Below, piece after piece: positions 35,758 to 43,331 of a DNA stretch of 64,000 nt. Made by a program: the position numbers and the translations under genes. The stretch lies in contig JAUWQD010000003.1 in the NCBI GenBank assembly GCA_030611265.1, forward strand, positions 1-64,000, in the 5' to 3' direction. Source of the stretch: Methanosarcinaceae archaeon. Lineage in GTDB: Archaea; Halobacteriota; Methanosarcinia; Methanosarcinales; Methanosarcinaceae. Numbering within the stretch: position 1 is the stretch's first letter; every line of letters begins with the position of its first letter. A model generated the notes under the pieces. That model did no database searches, was not told the DNA's origin, and saw only the letters and a program-made list of their open reading frames with translations.

Positions 35758-35995
35758 GCCAGAGGTTGAGATCAGGATACTCAAGGATCTGGATATCTCC
35801 GGAACTCCGAGAGGGTAGATCTGCAACCAGACACTATGAGGACATCCACCTGCAGCATGTCAGAGCTTGATATCCTGATACTCAAGGATCTGAACGTCTC
35901 CGGAACTTCAAGAGGGCAGAGCTGCAACCAGACACTATGAGGATATCCCTGCAGCTCTATTCCCACCTGCAGCAGATCAGAGTTTGAGATCCGAT
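35758..35995. repeat. Degenerate ~105-bp repeats, block 2
   Basis: Three more units of the 35205-35420 repeat, the last cut where it meets GATAGTACTCCTATCCTGTTG. That word is also found at 35632-35650 in the NFGID gene. The junction shows recombination between repeat copies. Confidence 0.5.
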
Positions 35996-36439
35996 AGTAC
36001 TCCTATCCTGTTGTGTCGGTTCTTGTTTCATCAGGGCAATTTCTTTTAAGACTGTCCATTTATGTATATCTGACCTGTAACGTAGCAACAAAAAGATTAA
36101 GAATATTAGAGTGACACCAAAAAGAGCTGCAACTATACCAACAATGGAATTAGACAGTAAGATAGCCCTACCAGCCATATTTATGAAGATCGAGAGGGAA
36201 AGTAAAACAAAACCAAATACGACTGCCGCGTCATCCTGAAATATTTTTGACCGAGCTAATCTATTATCACAAATTTTAATAATTTGTACTAATTCAACGT
36301 CACCAGCTTCATCAAATGAAATATCATTCTTGGTTTCTTCAAAGTTGTTCCCAAAACTCCTCCAAGCTAAATTAAAATCGTGACACCATCCAGCTTTTTC
36401 AGTGCATTTTTCCAGTAGAACCTCAACATTTGACTTCAT
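35957..36439 (-). CDS. Two-helix membrane protein with chimeric C-terminus
   Basis: 160 residues from ATG 36439, which overlaps the end of the preceding small gene. A polar N-terminal half (VEVLLEKCTEKAGWCHDFNLAW) is followed by two membrane helices (AAVVFGFVLLSLSIFI, GIVAALFGVTLIFLIFLLL). The last 24 residues (QEPTQQDRSTIGS...) are the start of a NFGID-family protein, attached by recombination. Element-specific; function unknown. Confidence 0.5.
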   Translation of the reverse strand: MKSNVEVLLEKCTEKAGWCHDFNLAWRSFGNNFEETKNDISFDEAGDVELVQIIKICDNRLARSKIFQDDAAVVFGFVLLSLSIFINMAGRAILLSNSIVGIVAALFGVTLIFLIFLLLRYRSDIHKWTVLKEIALMKQEPTQQDRSTIGSQTLICCRWE

Positions 36440-36557
36440 GTTCCAGATCCTTAATTCTAGATTCCACAGTTCGACTATAAGCAGCATAAGCTAACAGAAG
36501 CGTAGCTGGTGCAGTAATGAGGGATGTCAATATAATATTTACGTACTCAGTTGCCAT
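36423..36557 (-). CDS. Small membrane protein, paralogue of 36870-37079
   Basis: 44 residues: MATEYVNIILTSLITAPATL, LLAYAAYSRTVESRIKDLE. This matches MVTEYVNIGLTAIGSASITL and the following YRVKIEARFKDLE in the gene at 36870-37079. One membrane helix plus a charged helix. The copy is shorter at the C-terminus; overlaps the next gene by 17 bases. Confidence 0.55.
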   Translation of the reverse strand: MATEYVNIILTSLITAPATLLLAYAAYSRTVESRIKDLEHEVKC

Positions 36558-36660
36558 GTCAGTTATCTCCTTTATTTGCTTTCAGTTTCTCTTTTACGCA
36601 ACACTCACAGCGCCAGAGCAACCACTATTATCATTGCATCTTAAACATTATAACCCATTG

Positions 36661-36873
36661 TCATGTATCACTGATTGCTTTTGCAACAATGTACAACCCA
36701 ACAAGGATTAATCCAAGCTTGATCAATTCGTCCAGAGAACTGTCCTCTGCAGAAGGTTGCTCTTTTATAATTAAATCACGCAATTCGACTTCTTCCTTGT
36801 GATTTAGGATGCTAAATTTGGATTTACCAAGAAGATATTCCATCTTTTCGGCTTCTTGAGGTGTCAGGTTCAT
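36661..36873 (-). CDS. Small protein with C-terminal membrane helix
   Basis: 70 residues from ATG 36873 (4-base overlap with the preceding stop). The N-terminal LTPQEAEKMEYLLGKS and charged middle are followed by LIKLGLILVGLYIVAKAI, a tail anchor. No family recognised; part of the three-gene minus-strand membrane set. Confidence 0.5.
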   Translation of the reverse strand: MNLTPQEAEKMEYLLGKSKFSILNHKEEVELRDLIIKEQPSAEDSSLDELIKLGLILVGLYIVAKAISDT

Positions 36874-37079
36874 TTGTCCCACCCTTTGAAAACTTTCTCT
36901 GCTTGTTCTAATCCAACTTGCTGCAGAAGATCTTTGAGCGGTTCCAGCAACTTGATTTCATTCTCCAGATCCTTAAATCTGGCTTCTATTTTCACACGGT
37001 AACTAAAATAAGCAAATAAAAGTGTAATGGATGCAGAACCAATAGCTGTTAAACCAATATTTACATACTCAGTCACCAT
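36870..37079 (-). CDS. Small membrane protein with coiled coil
   Basis: 69 residues. One membrane helix (IGLTAIGSASITLLFAYF) is followed by a charged heptad region (KIEARFKDLENEIKLLEPLKDLLQQ). The SD-like AAGGAGAT lies upstream. Design resembles holin- or YvrJ-like phage proteins; paralogue at 36423-36557. Confidence 0.55.
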   Translation of the reverse strand: MVTEYVNIGLTAIGSASITLLFAYFSYRVKIEARFKDLENEIKLLEPLKDLLQQVGLEQAEKVFKGWDK

Positions 37080-37181
37080 GTAATCTCCTTTATTTGCTTA
37101 ATTTGCCCTGCTTTTCTAACCAAATCATTATTGCTTCAGTTACAGCCACACCCATTTTGATGTTCTTTTCAGCCCTATAAA

Positions 37182-37436
37182 TTATAACCACGTATTAAGT
37201 AACATAATCAATGAAATTCCAAAGACCACACCAAGTACGACCCCTAATAAAAGAGTCCAGGTTTGTGTTTTATCAAATTCATGTTTCGGCATTGACACTA
37301 TACCGTCTTTAATTTCCATCGTAGCACACCCTCTTCTAACCAAGCCTTTTCGTTGTAGTAGTTCCTCGCCGCAGCCTTTACAAAAACTATCGCTATCCTC
37401 TATTTCATTTCCACAATTTTGACAATATTGTGCCAT
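37182..37436 (-). CDS. Zinc-ribbon membrane protein
   Basis: 84 residues. The N-terminal CQNCGNEIEDSDSFCKGCGEEL is a zinc ribbon of the DZR/zf-ribbon_3 kind. A linker follows, then one membrane helix (LLLGVVLGVVFGISLIML). Common small archaeal architecture. Lies between the small membrane genes and the AbrB-like gene. Confidence 0.65.
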   Translation of the reverse strand: MAQYCQNCGNEIEDSDSFCKGCGEELLQRKGLVRRGCATMEIKDGIVSMPKHEFDKTQTWTLLLGVVLGVVFGISLIMLLNTWL

Positions 37437-37458
37437 ACTCAATCACCTGATGAACGCT

Positions 37459-37596
37459 TTAAAGCGGTTTGATCAAGATGCCTTCTTCCGTGTCTACAAC
37501 CTCAATATAGTCTTTGAGATTATACTTAGTTCTTAATTCTTTAGGAATTGTGATCTTTCCTTCAGAACTCATTGGTTTAATGATTCTATCTGCCAT
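37459..37596 (-). CDS. AbrB/MazE-like regulator
   Basis: 45 residues: MADRIIKPMSSEGKITIPKELRTKYNLKDYIEVV, then EEGILIKPL. A textbook AbrB hairpin with KITIPKELR. Divergent from the integrase at 37692; the intervening operator (37663-37683) could serve both. A CGCTTTAAAGCG palindrome overlaps its 3' end. Confidence 0.75.
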   Translation of the reverse strand: MADRIIKPMSSEGKITIPKELRTKYNLKDYIEVVDTEEGILIKPL

Positions 37597-37662
37597 GAAT
37601 ACTTTTTTAGTTCTAAAAGTAAATAAGACTTTTGGAAGATTAGTCGATAGGTATATGTAGTT

Positions 37663-37683
37663 TAATAGTCCAATAGACTATTA
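37663..37683. promoter_or_regulatory. Inverted-repeat operator before integrase 2
   Basis: TAATAGTC-CAATA-GACTATTA, perfect 8-base arms, 9 bases before the integrase ATG and 67 bases before the divergent AbrB-like start. Likely a repressor site controlling recombinase expression. Confidence 0.55.
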
Positions 37684-37691
37684 GAACGGTT

Positions 37692-39080
37692 ATGAAACCG
37701 TTTAAAACCCTACAGAAAAAACCGGCAGACGTGAGTAAAATGGATATCGACATCAACAATTTCCTGAAAGATTGCAGGTCAAGAGGGCTGACAAAGCAGA
37801 CCATAGCGACCTATAAATCAAACGTTGCTACATTCCTCAACTTTGCAGGAGATCCTCTCAATGTCGATATCCCTATTCTCCGCAATTTTCTTAACTATCT
37901 CAGGGAAGATATGATCTACACCGTTGGAAAGACAACGAAAAAAGGAGTATCCCCCAGCACACTAAATGCTTACTTTTCAGCCATCAGTTCATTTTATGAT
38001 TATCTCGTATACGAAAATGCCATGAAAACAAACCCAATCCTGCCCTTCAGAAGGCGATACCTGGCCAACCACAAGCCCAAAACAAATGGTGAGAACACAA
38101 GGCAGCTCATCAGCATTGAAGAAATGACCAAAATGATAGAGCTGGCAGAGCCTATCCTGCACAAAGCCATTATGATCATCCTGGCAAAGACCGGAGTACG
38201 CAAAGGCGAACTATTGGCTATGGATCTGGATGATCTCAATTTAGAAAAAGGAACAATTATCATAAAACCAAAGGCGAAGCGGACTAACCGTCTGGCCTTC
38301 ATTGATGATGAAGCTCTTCTTGTAATCAATGAATACCTGAAATGGAGAAAACCCAGGGCAAGATGTGAAGCACTCTGGATAAGCCCTATGGGCCACAGAA
38401 TGCACAAAAACGATCCCTATGAGATTGTGACCAATTACGCCAAGACATTAGGCTTACATGACCCAAATGGCACGCTTAACCGCAAATTAACACCCCACTG
38501 TTTCAGGCATTGGTTTACTACGTATCTAAGCCGTGCCGGCATGTCAAAGGAATATATCCAGGAACTTAGGGGAGACAGCCATCAAGATGCCTTTGACATC
38601 TACAACCACATTGACCCTGACGACCTCAGAGAAGAATACATGGGCTGTATTCCTGTCCTGGGCGTATCCATCAAGAGCATGGTAACAAGGGTAACAGAAA
38701 CAGGGTTCAAACCTTCATTAGAGCATCAAATGGTAACAGGGGTAACAATGGTAACACAGGGAGGGTTCAAATTTTCATCGGAGCCTCGAGGGGTAACAAT
38801 GGTAACAGGAGTAACAGCCAGTCAGAACCTCAAAGGACTAAGCCATGATCTCTATTTACTGATCTGCGATCTACCCGGGTTGAAACCTGTAGAGATCGCC
38901 AAACACTTTAACAAAAAACCGAATTACATTAGGCCTTATCTGCATAGGCTGGAAAAACAGGGATTGATATCAAAAGACAATTACTCAAGGTGTTTTGTAA
39001 ATTCTCCATCGCCTGATATCCAGCAAGAGCACAGCAGCGCGTTACTCACACCTATTCTTGTGGAGGCTTGCCATGGTTAG
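37692..39080 (+). CDS. Tyrosine recombinase fused to winged helix (integrase 2)
   Basis: 462 residues. The recombinase domain (20-325) has Arg170 (TGVRKGE), His269-x-x-Arg272 and Tyr304 (IYNHI). A Thr/Val repeat linker (330-380) repeats VTMVT and GGFKFS-like units. The C-terminal winged helix (385-440) reads LKPVEIAKHFNKKPNYIRPYLHRLEKQGLIS. The recombinase is a close paralogue of integrase 1, and the winged helix resembles the separate gene at 26631. The gene thus joins what the left half keeps apart. Overlaps integrase 3 by 8 bases. Confidence 0.9.
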   Translation: MKPFKTLQKKPADVSKMDIDINNFLKDCRSRGLTKQTIATYKSNVATFLNFAGDPLNVDIPILRNFLNYLREDMIYTVGKTTKKGVSPSTLNAYFSAISSFYDYLVYENAMKTNPILPFRRRYLANHKPKTNGENTRQLISIEEMTKMIELAEPILHKAIMIILAKTGVRKGELLAMDLDDLNLEKGTIIIKPKAKRTNRLAFIDDEALLVINEYLKWRKPRARCEALWISPMGHRMHKNDPYEIVTNYAKTLGLHDPNGTLNRKLTPHCFRHWFTTYLSRAGMSKEYIQELRGDSHQDAFDIYNHIDPDDLREEYMGCIPVLGVSIKSMVTRVTETGFKPSLEHQMVTGVTMVTQGGFKFSSEPRGVTMVTGVTASQNLKGLSHDLYLLICDLPGLKPVEIAKHFNKKPNYIRPYLHRLEKQGLISKDNYSRCFVNSPSPDIQQEHSSALLTPILVEACHG

Positions 39081-40323
39081 CCAGAAAGGATATGTAAGAC
39101 AAATAGACAGGATCCTTGCAGATGCCAGGATAAGCAAATCTAACCTTGTGATCCTCAAAAAATACGATACTCATGGCAAATTTCAGCAGCTAACCGTGGG
39201 TACAAGATCGCAGCGACTTATAACCATCAGGCAGCTTGCATTGTTTGTGAATAAGAATTTCAAAAAAATGAGCCGGGAAGATATCGAGAATTTCTTTTCA
39301 TCACTCGGAGAACTACAGCCTAAAACATGGTCAACCAAAGGCGCATTTATCAAATCGTTCTTTAAATGGCTCCATGATTCTGATGGATATCCATCAAATG
39401 TCAAATGGATAAATACCACCGTCAAAAACAAAAACCATAAACTGCCATCGGATTTACTCACAAAGGATGAAATAAAATCCATGGCTGCCTTCGCAGGCAA
39501 TCTTTCAGACAAGGCTTTTATCCTGGCACTCTATGAAAGCGCCTGCCGCATCGGGGAGATCCTTAATCTCAAAATCAAAGACGTGACCATAGATCAATAT
39601 GGTTGTGCCATCGTAGTAAACGGCAAAACTGGTATGCGAAGGATCAGGTTAATAGATTCATCACCAGATCTTGTTATGTGGATCAATAACCACCCGAAAA
39701 AACAAGAACGTGATGCACCGCTATTCACACACTTATCTGATAAGAACGGACATCACTTATTTGGAAAAGAACTTAGTTATGAATCGGCAAGCACAATTAT
39801 AAAAACACTTGTAAAAAGAGCAGGGATACAGAAAAGGGTGCATCCTCACCTTTTCCGACACAGCCGACTGACCGAGTTAGCCAGGGACTTTTCAGAATCA
39901 GAACTTAAAATAATTGCAGGATGGACCGGCAGCAGCACAATGGCAGGGGTTTATGTTCATCTTAGTGGTGGGGATATCGAAAAGAAGATCCTTGAGAAAA
40001 ACGGCTTGTTAAACAAAGTCGATGCTCGAGGGCAAGATGTATTAAAACCGATAACGTGCCCCAGATGCAAGGAAATTAACCCGAATACTGCAAAGTACTG
40101 TTATGCCTGCAGTATGGTTCTTGATATCAGGGAAACCATGGAAATCGAATATAAAGAACCTGAAGAGCCGCAAACAGATGATGTATTATCAAAAGAATTG
40201 TTAAAATTCGTCATTCAGAAGCATCCAGATCTAGTTTTTGAATTCCTAAAAGAAAATGGCATGGATTATCCGACAGTTACCCACATCCCCGCCATAACCA
40301 ATACTGCTGTTTTGATGGGATGA
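39073..40323 (+). CDS. Archaeal tyrosine recombinase with zinc ribbon (integrase 3)
   Basis: 416 residues from ATG 39073, preceded by GGAGG. SAM-like domain 20-110, catalytic Arg159 (ACRIGE), Lys185, His259-x-x-Arg262, Trp284 and Tyr294 (GVYVHL). After it a zinc ribbon (CPRCKEINPNTAKYCYACS) and an acidic tail. This is the common archaeal site-specific recombinase layout found on chromosomes and plasmids. Coupled to integrase 2 by overlap; possibly its partner in a heteromeric reaction. Too divergent from integrases 1 and 2 to be a recent copy. Confidence 0.9.
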   Translation: MVSQKGYVRQIDRILADARISKSNLVILKKYDTHGKFQQLTVGTRSQRLITIRQLALFVNKNFKKMSREDIENFFSSLGELQPKTWSTKGAFIKSFFKWLHDSDGYPSNVKWINTTVKNKNHKLPSDLLTKDEIKSMAAFAGNLSDKAFILALYESACRIGEILNLKIKDVTIDQYGCAIVVNGKTGMRRIRLIDSSPDLVMWINNHPKKQERDAPLFTHLSDKNGHHLFGKELSYESASTIIKTLVKRAGIQKRVHPHLFRHSRLTELARDFSESELKIIAGWTGSSTMAGVYVHLSGGDIEKKILEKNGLLNKVDARGQDVLKPITCPRCKEINPNTAKYCYACSMVLDIRETMEIEYKEPEEPQTDDVLSKELLKFVIQKHPDLVFEFLKENGMDYPTVTHIPAITNTAVLMG

Positions 40324-40375
40324 TGGAAAATACCCAACATCCGGGAAACCGGGGAAAAATGCATTTTTCTTGATT

Positions 40376-40414
40376 TTGTCCGCAAACGACAATATATTTG
40401 CACAATGCGGACAA
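40376..40414. repeat. TTGTCCGCA/TGCGGACAA inverted repeat
   Basis: Nine-base arms with a 21-base spacer after integrase 3 and before the AbrB-recombinase cassette. Could form a terminator hairpin or bind a regulator. Confidence 0.45.
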
Positions 40415-40455
40415 TTCCAATTTGAAAATAGGACAGAAGTACACCACATATTTGT

Positions 40456-40540
40456 AAAAGGTTTGCCTTTTCTTGTAGTATAAGTGAAAAGGGCACGAAA
40501 CCTTTCATGCTTAGTTCATGTCAAAAGGTAAACCTTTTTT
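40456..40540. promoter_or_regulatory. AAAGGT dyads upstream of AbrB copy 2
   Basis: AAAAGGTTTGCCTTTT near 40456-40471 and AAAAGGTAAACCTTTT at 40523-40538 are two close dyads. The second is the same as 32851-32864. The cassette also shares about 50 bases of leader with the left copy (GATACTGTTTTNAAT...ATGCCTAAATTACAAC). Likely AbrB autoregulatory sites. Confidence 0.5.
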
Positions 40541-40624
40541 GAGATCTGGAATATCATTATTTCTATTACTAAATAATGATATTTTAGATACTGTTTTTAA
40601 TGTTGTGAACAACATTATGTTCGT

Positions 40625-40795
40625 ATGCCTAAATTACAACACGGTCCTGATGGAAAGTACACTATTACGATCTCAAAACCTATTGTTAAAGCGAAGGGTT
40701 GGAAGAAAGGGGATGAGATAGGTTTGGTCATTACTGATGAAGTTAACAGACCTCTCTCCGGAGATGTCTTCCTCCGGAGATCTTCCCCCGCGTAG
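40625..40795 (+). CDS. AbrB/SpoVT-like regulator, copy 2
   Basis: 56 residues: MPKLQHGPDGKYTITISKPI, VKAKGWKKGDEIGLVITDE. Overlaps the serine recombinase start by 32 bases in another frame, so expression of the two is coupled. Copy 1 at 33055 has the same leader and length. Inferred role: limiting recombinase production. Confidence 0.75.
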   Translation: MPKLQHGPDGKYTITISKPIVKAKGWKKGDEIGLVITDEVNRPLSGDVFLRRSSPA

Positions 40796-41252
40796 AGCTG
40801 GATATCTCAGGGTTAGCACGAAGGATCAGAACCCACAGCTGCAGTATGATGCCCTGGTGGCTGCCGGTGTAAGGCCTGAGGATATCCTCACAGATATCGA
40901 GAGCGGGACCGTTAACGATCGCAAGCACTATCAGGTCCTGATCAATAATATTTTAAAAGGCGCCATAGATGAGGTTTGGGTTTATCGCATTGATCGTCTG
41001 GGGAGAGATCAGTACGAACTTGTTCATTTCCTGCAGGTCCTCGAGGACCACAACTGCACACTGATCAGTATTTGTGAACCATTCGTGAAAGACTGGCAGA
41101 GCTCGAGCTGGGCGTTCCGGGCACTGTGGGAAGCGATAGGGGATGCAAGGTTTGAGCTGCTGCGCTTAAAGGAGCGACAGAAAGCCGGCATAACGGCTGC
41201 CAGGGCAAGAGGGGTACATCTTGGTAGGCCAAGGAAAAAAGCTAAGATCTAA
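40764..41252 (+). CDS. Serine recombinase/resolvase
   Basis: 162 residues from ATG 40764. Catalytic Ser in YLRVSTKDQNPQLQ near residue 18, then the conserved DILTDIESG and VYRIDRLGRDQYEL (two catalytic Arg). The E-helix region ends in GITAARARGVHLGRP. It lacks most of a C-terminal HTH, so it is shorter than the usual 180-190 residues; target recognition may rely on the basic tail. Probable resolvase or invertase of the element. Last gene before tRNA-Glu. Confidence 0.88.
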   Translation: MSSSGDLPPRRAGYLRVSTKDQNPQLQYDALVAAGVRPEDILTDIESGTVNDRKHYQVLINNILKGAIDEVWVYRIDRLGRDQYELVHFLQVLEDHNCTLISICEPFVKDWQSSSWAFRALWEAIGDARFELLRLKERQKAGITAARARGVHLGRPRKKAKI

Positions 41253-41373
41253 ACTTTACAATGTGGAAAATGTGGATCCGGAAGAATGCAAAAAAAGGGT
41301 GGTTCAATTTTTTGGGAGTGGTTCAGGATCCTTAAAAGGAAGGAAGGGGGTGAATCACCCAACCGCCCGAAAG

Positions 41374-41448
41374 TGCTCCGATGGGGATTCGAACCCCAGT
41401 CGCAGGAGTGAGAGTCCTGCATGATTGGCCGTGCTACACTATCGGAGC
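41374..41448 (-). tRNA. trnE: tRNA-Glu (anticodon CTC)
   Basis: 75 nt. Acceptor GCTCCGA/TCGGAGC with discriminator A. The D-arm matches archaeal tRNA-Glu (TGTAGCACGGCCAATCAT). The anticodon stem CAGGA/TCCTG encloses CTCTCAC with anticodon CTC. T-arm is CTGGGGTTCGAATCCCCA. No encoded CCA and no intron. Its 3' 25 bases are the attachment site of the element; integration regenerated a full gene. Confidence 0.95.
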
Positions 41449-41539
41449 ATTATGAATCTCGCCTGACGGCATACCCAGAAGTAACTTAAGCATTATTAAA
41501 CTTTCGTTTGACATACATAAAAGTGGACAGGAGTCCACC

Positions 41540-42781
41540 TTATGCGAACATCCCGACAGGAACATTTGCCTGTTCTTCATCGACTACAACTTTATCAAAG
41601 CCATCCTGAATATCCTGCATTGCGACACTATCGCCACGTCTTCGGATAACAAACATTCCGGCTTCCTTGATAATAATATTAAGGTCAGCGCCGCTAAGAC
41701 CATCAGTAATCTTTGCGATCTTATCAAGATCCACATCATCTGCCAGATTCATCTTCTTGGTATGGATCTTCAATATCTCCAGACGCCCCTCTTCATCAGG
41801 CAGGGGAATCTCGATCACACGATCAAACCTACCCGGACGCAAAAGTGCAGGATCAAGCAGATCTACCCTGTTTGTCGCAGCGATTATCTTCACATTTCCG
41901 GAAGTGTCAAAACCATCCATCTCTGACAAAAGCTGAAGCATGGTACGATTGACCTCTGCAGAACCGGTCGTACCGTCATGGGTACGCATGCCACCCACAG
42001 CATCGATCTCATCAATAAAAAGAATAGACGGAGCCTTATCCCTTGCCAGTTGGAACACATCCTTAACAAGTCTTGCACCCTCGCCTACAAACTTCTGTAC
42101 AAGATCCGAGCCGGACATTCTAATAAACGTCGCACTCGCCTCAGATGCCACCGCCTTTCCAATGAGTGTTTTTCCAGTACCGGGCGGACCATAGAGCAAA
42201 ACACCTGATGGAGGCTCAATACCCACATTCTCGAACAGCTCCGGCTCGGTCAGTGGCAACTCCACAGACTCCACAACCTCTTTGATAACATCCTCAAGAC
42301 CACCGATCATATCGTAACTTACACCGGGTGAACGAATAACCTCCATCACCTGGGCACGTACATCCGCAGCCCTGCTGATGACTGAAATAATTGAAAATGC
42401 CGCATTAACACAAACACGCATACCAGCTTCTACCTCACCCTCAAATTCAGGCGGGATCTGGGTCAAAACTTCCTGATTATTACCGTGTTGCCTAATAAGA
42501 GCCAGATCATCCTCAACCTCCAGCACACTCGCAATAAACAACGGCGGATTGGTCAACTTCTCCAATTGCTCTTTAAGATTATTTGCTTCCTGCAAATAGT
42601 TGTTCGCGACCATACTCGCCTCAAGGAGTTTCGCTCTCATAGCCTCATTTTGTATCCTGAGCGTCTCAACTTCATTTTCAAGAAGGTGAACATTCTTATG
42701 ATCAACGCTGACCGAATCCGCACTGGATTTCGCATTCGGGCTAATTGTTTCAATAGGTGATTCTGCACTAACATCAGACAT
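41540..42781 (-). CDS. pan: Proteasome-activating nucleotidase
   Basis: 413 residues from ATG 42781. An N-terminal coiled coil (28-77) and OB fold (80-135) lead to an AAA+ domain with Walker A GPPGTGKT at 198-205, Walker B ILFIDEID at 253-260 and the arginine-finger region LLRPGRFDR. PAN unfolds proteins and feeds them to the 20S proteasome. The extreme C-terminus ends GMFA, where Phe replaces the Tyr of the HbYX docking motif. An upstream in-frame extension to 42817 is unlikely. Downstream of tRNA-Glu in opposite reading order; monocistronic. Confidence 0.92.
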   Translation of the reverse strand: MSDVSAESPIETISPNAKSSADSVSVDHKNVHLLENEVETLRIQNEAMRAKLLEASMVANNYLQEANNLKEQLEKLTNPPLFIASVLEVEDDLALIRQHGNNQEVLTQIPPEFEGEVEAGMRVCVNAAFSIISVISRAADVRAQVMEVIRSPGVSYDMIGGLEDVIKEVVESVELPLTEPELFENVGIEPPSGVLLYGPPGTGKTLIGKAVASEASATFIRMSGSDLVQKFVGEGARLVKDVFQLARDKAPSILFIDEIDAVGGMRTHDGTTGSAEVNRTMLQLLSEMDGFDTSGNVKIIAATNRVDLLDPALLRPGRFDRVIEIPLPDEEGRLEILKIHTKKMNLADDVDLDKIAKITDGLSGADLNIIIKEAGMFVIRRRGDSVAMQDIQDGFDKVVVDEEQANVPVGMFA

Positions 42782-43331
42782 GGACAATATTATAGGATAC
42801 ATATAATATAAAACCAACCACTGAGTCTAAAATTGACGCGACTTTTTTTGCAGATATCCATTCACCAACAAACAAATTAGTAATTATAATAAATGTATTT
42901 TTCAAAAACAAAAGACATATATGGAGTTATTTAAGAAATTACGGGATAATAACAGTGTTTAACTAAAAAAAACAACCCCCCTATTTCGACTGGAACATCC
43001 ATGTACTATTTATATGAATAGTATATACATATAATCTGATAAAACCAAAGTAAAAAAACAATAATACCATAATATATCATAAAAAAAGCCATAATATTAC
43101 TTCGATTTTGTTTAAAACATATACAGACACGAATTAATCACAACGCTTATATATAACAACTTACAATCTTTAATATGTAGATTGAATAACAATTCATCAC
43201 AATGGTTGTGAACACAACCAGACATGTGACAATTATACAAAAACAGCAAAAAACCATTGATCTGAGGGGATGAATGGTTCGCAAATCCGCTTTTCTGAGG
43301 GGATGAATGGGTTTGCATACGAGGTAAAAGG
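42782..43331. other. AT-rich intergenic region with a tandem TCTGAGGGGATGAATGG
   Basis: No gene seen on either strand. Two copies of TCTGAGGGGATGAATGG start near 43259 and 43294, with 35-base spacing. The second ends about 20 bases before the ATG at 43332. They may duplicate the leader of the next gene or form binding sites. Poly-A and poly-T tracts near 42960 could end the PAN-side region. Confidence 0.45.

Larger units (their letters stand above)
25728..41398. mobile_element. Integrated virus-like or plasmid-like element in tRNA-Glu
   Basis: The 25-base 3' end of tRNA-Glu(CTC) at 41374-41398 is repeated at 25728-25752 with a single C-to-T change. Inside each copy is the same 14-base sequence in opposite orientation: TTTCGGGCGGTTGG at 25757-25770 and CCAACCGCCCGAAA at 41359-41372. 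In the excised circle these would flank the att core symmetrically, as tyrosine recombinase core/arm sites do. The interval holds three tyrosine recombinases, a serine recombinase, four AbrB-like regulators and a virion-like gene block. Tandem paralogy (left half versus 33.2-41.4 kb) suggests two related elements stacked together. No packaging ATPase or polymerase is present. Confidence 0.85.

Noticed and set aside
35205-35995. CRISPR-like or protein repeat gene
   Set aside because: Units are degenerate, irregularly spaced and interrupted by stops.
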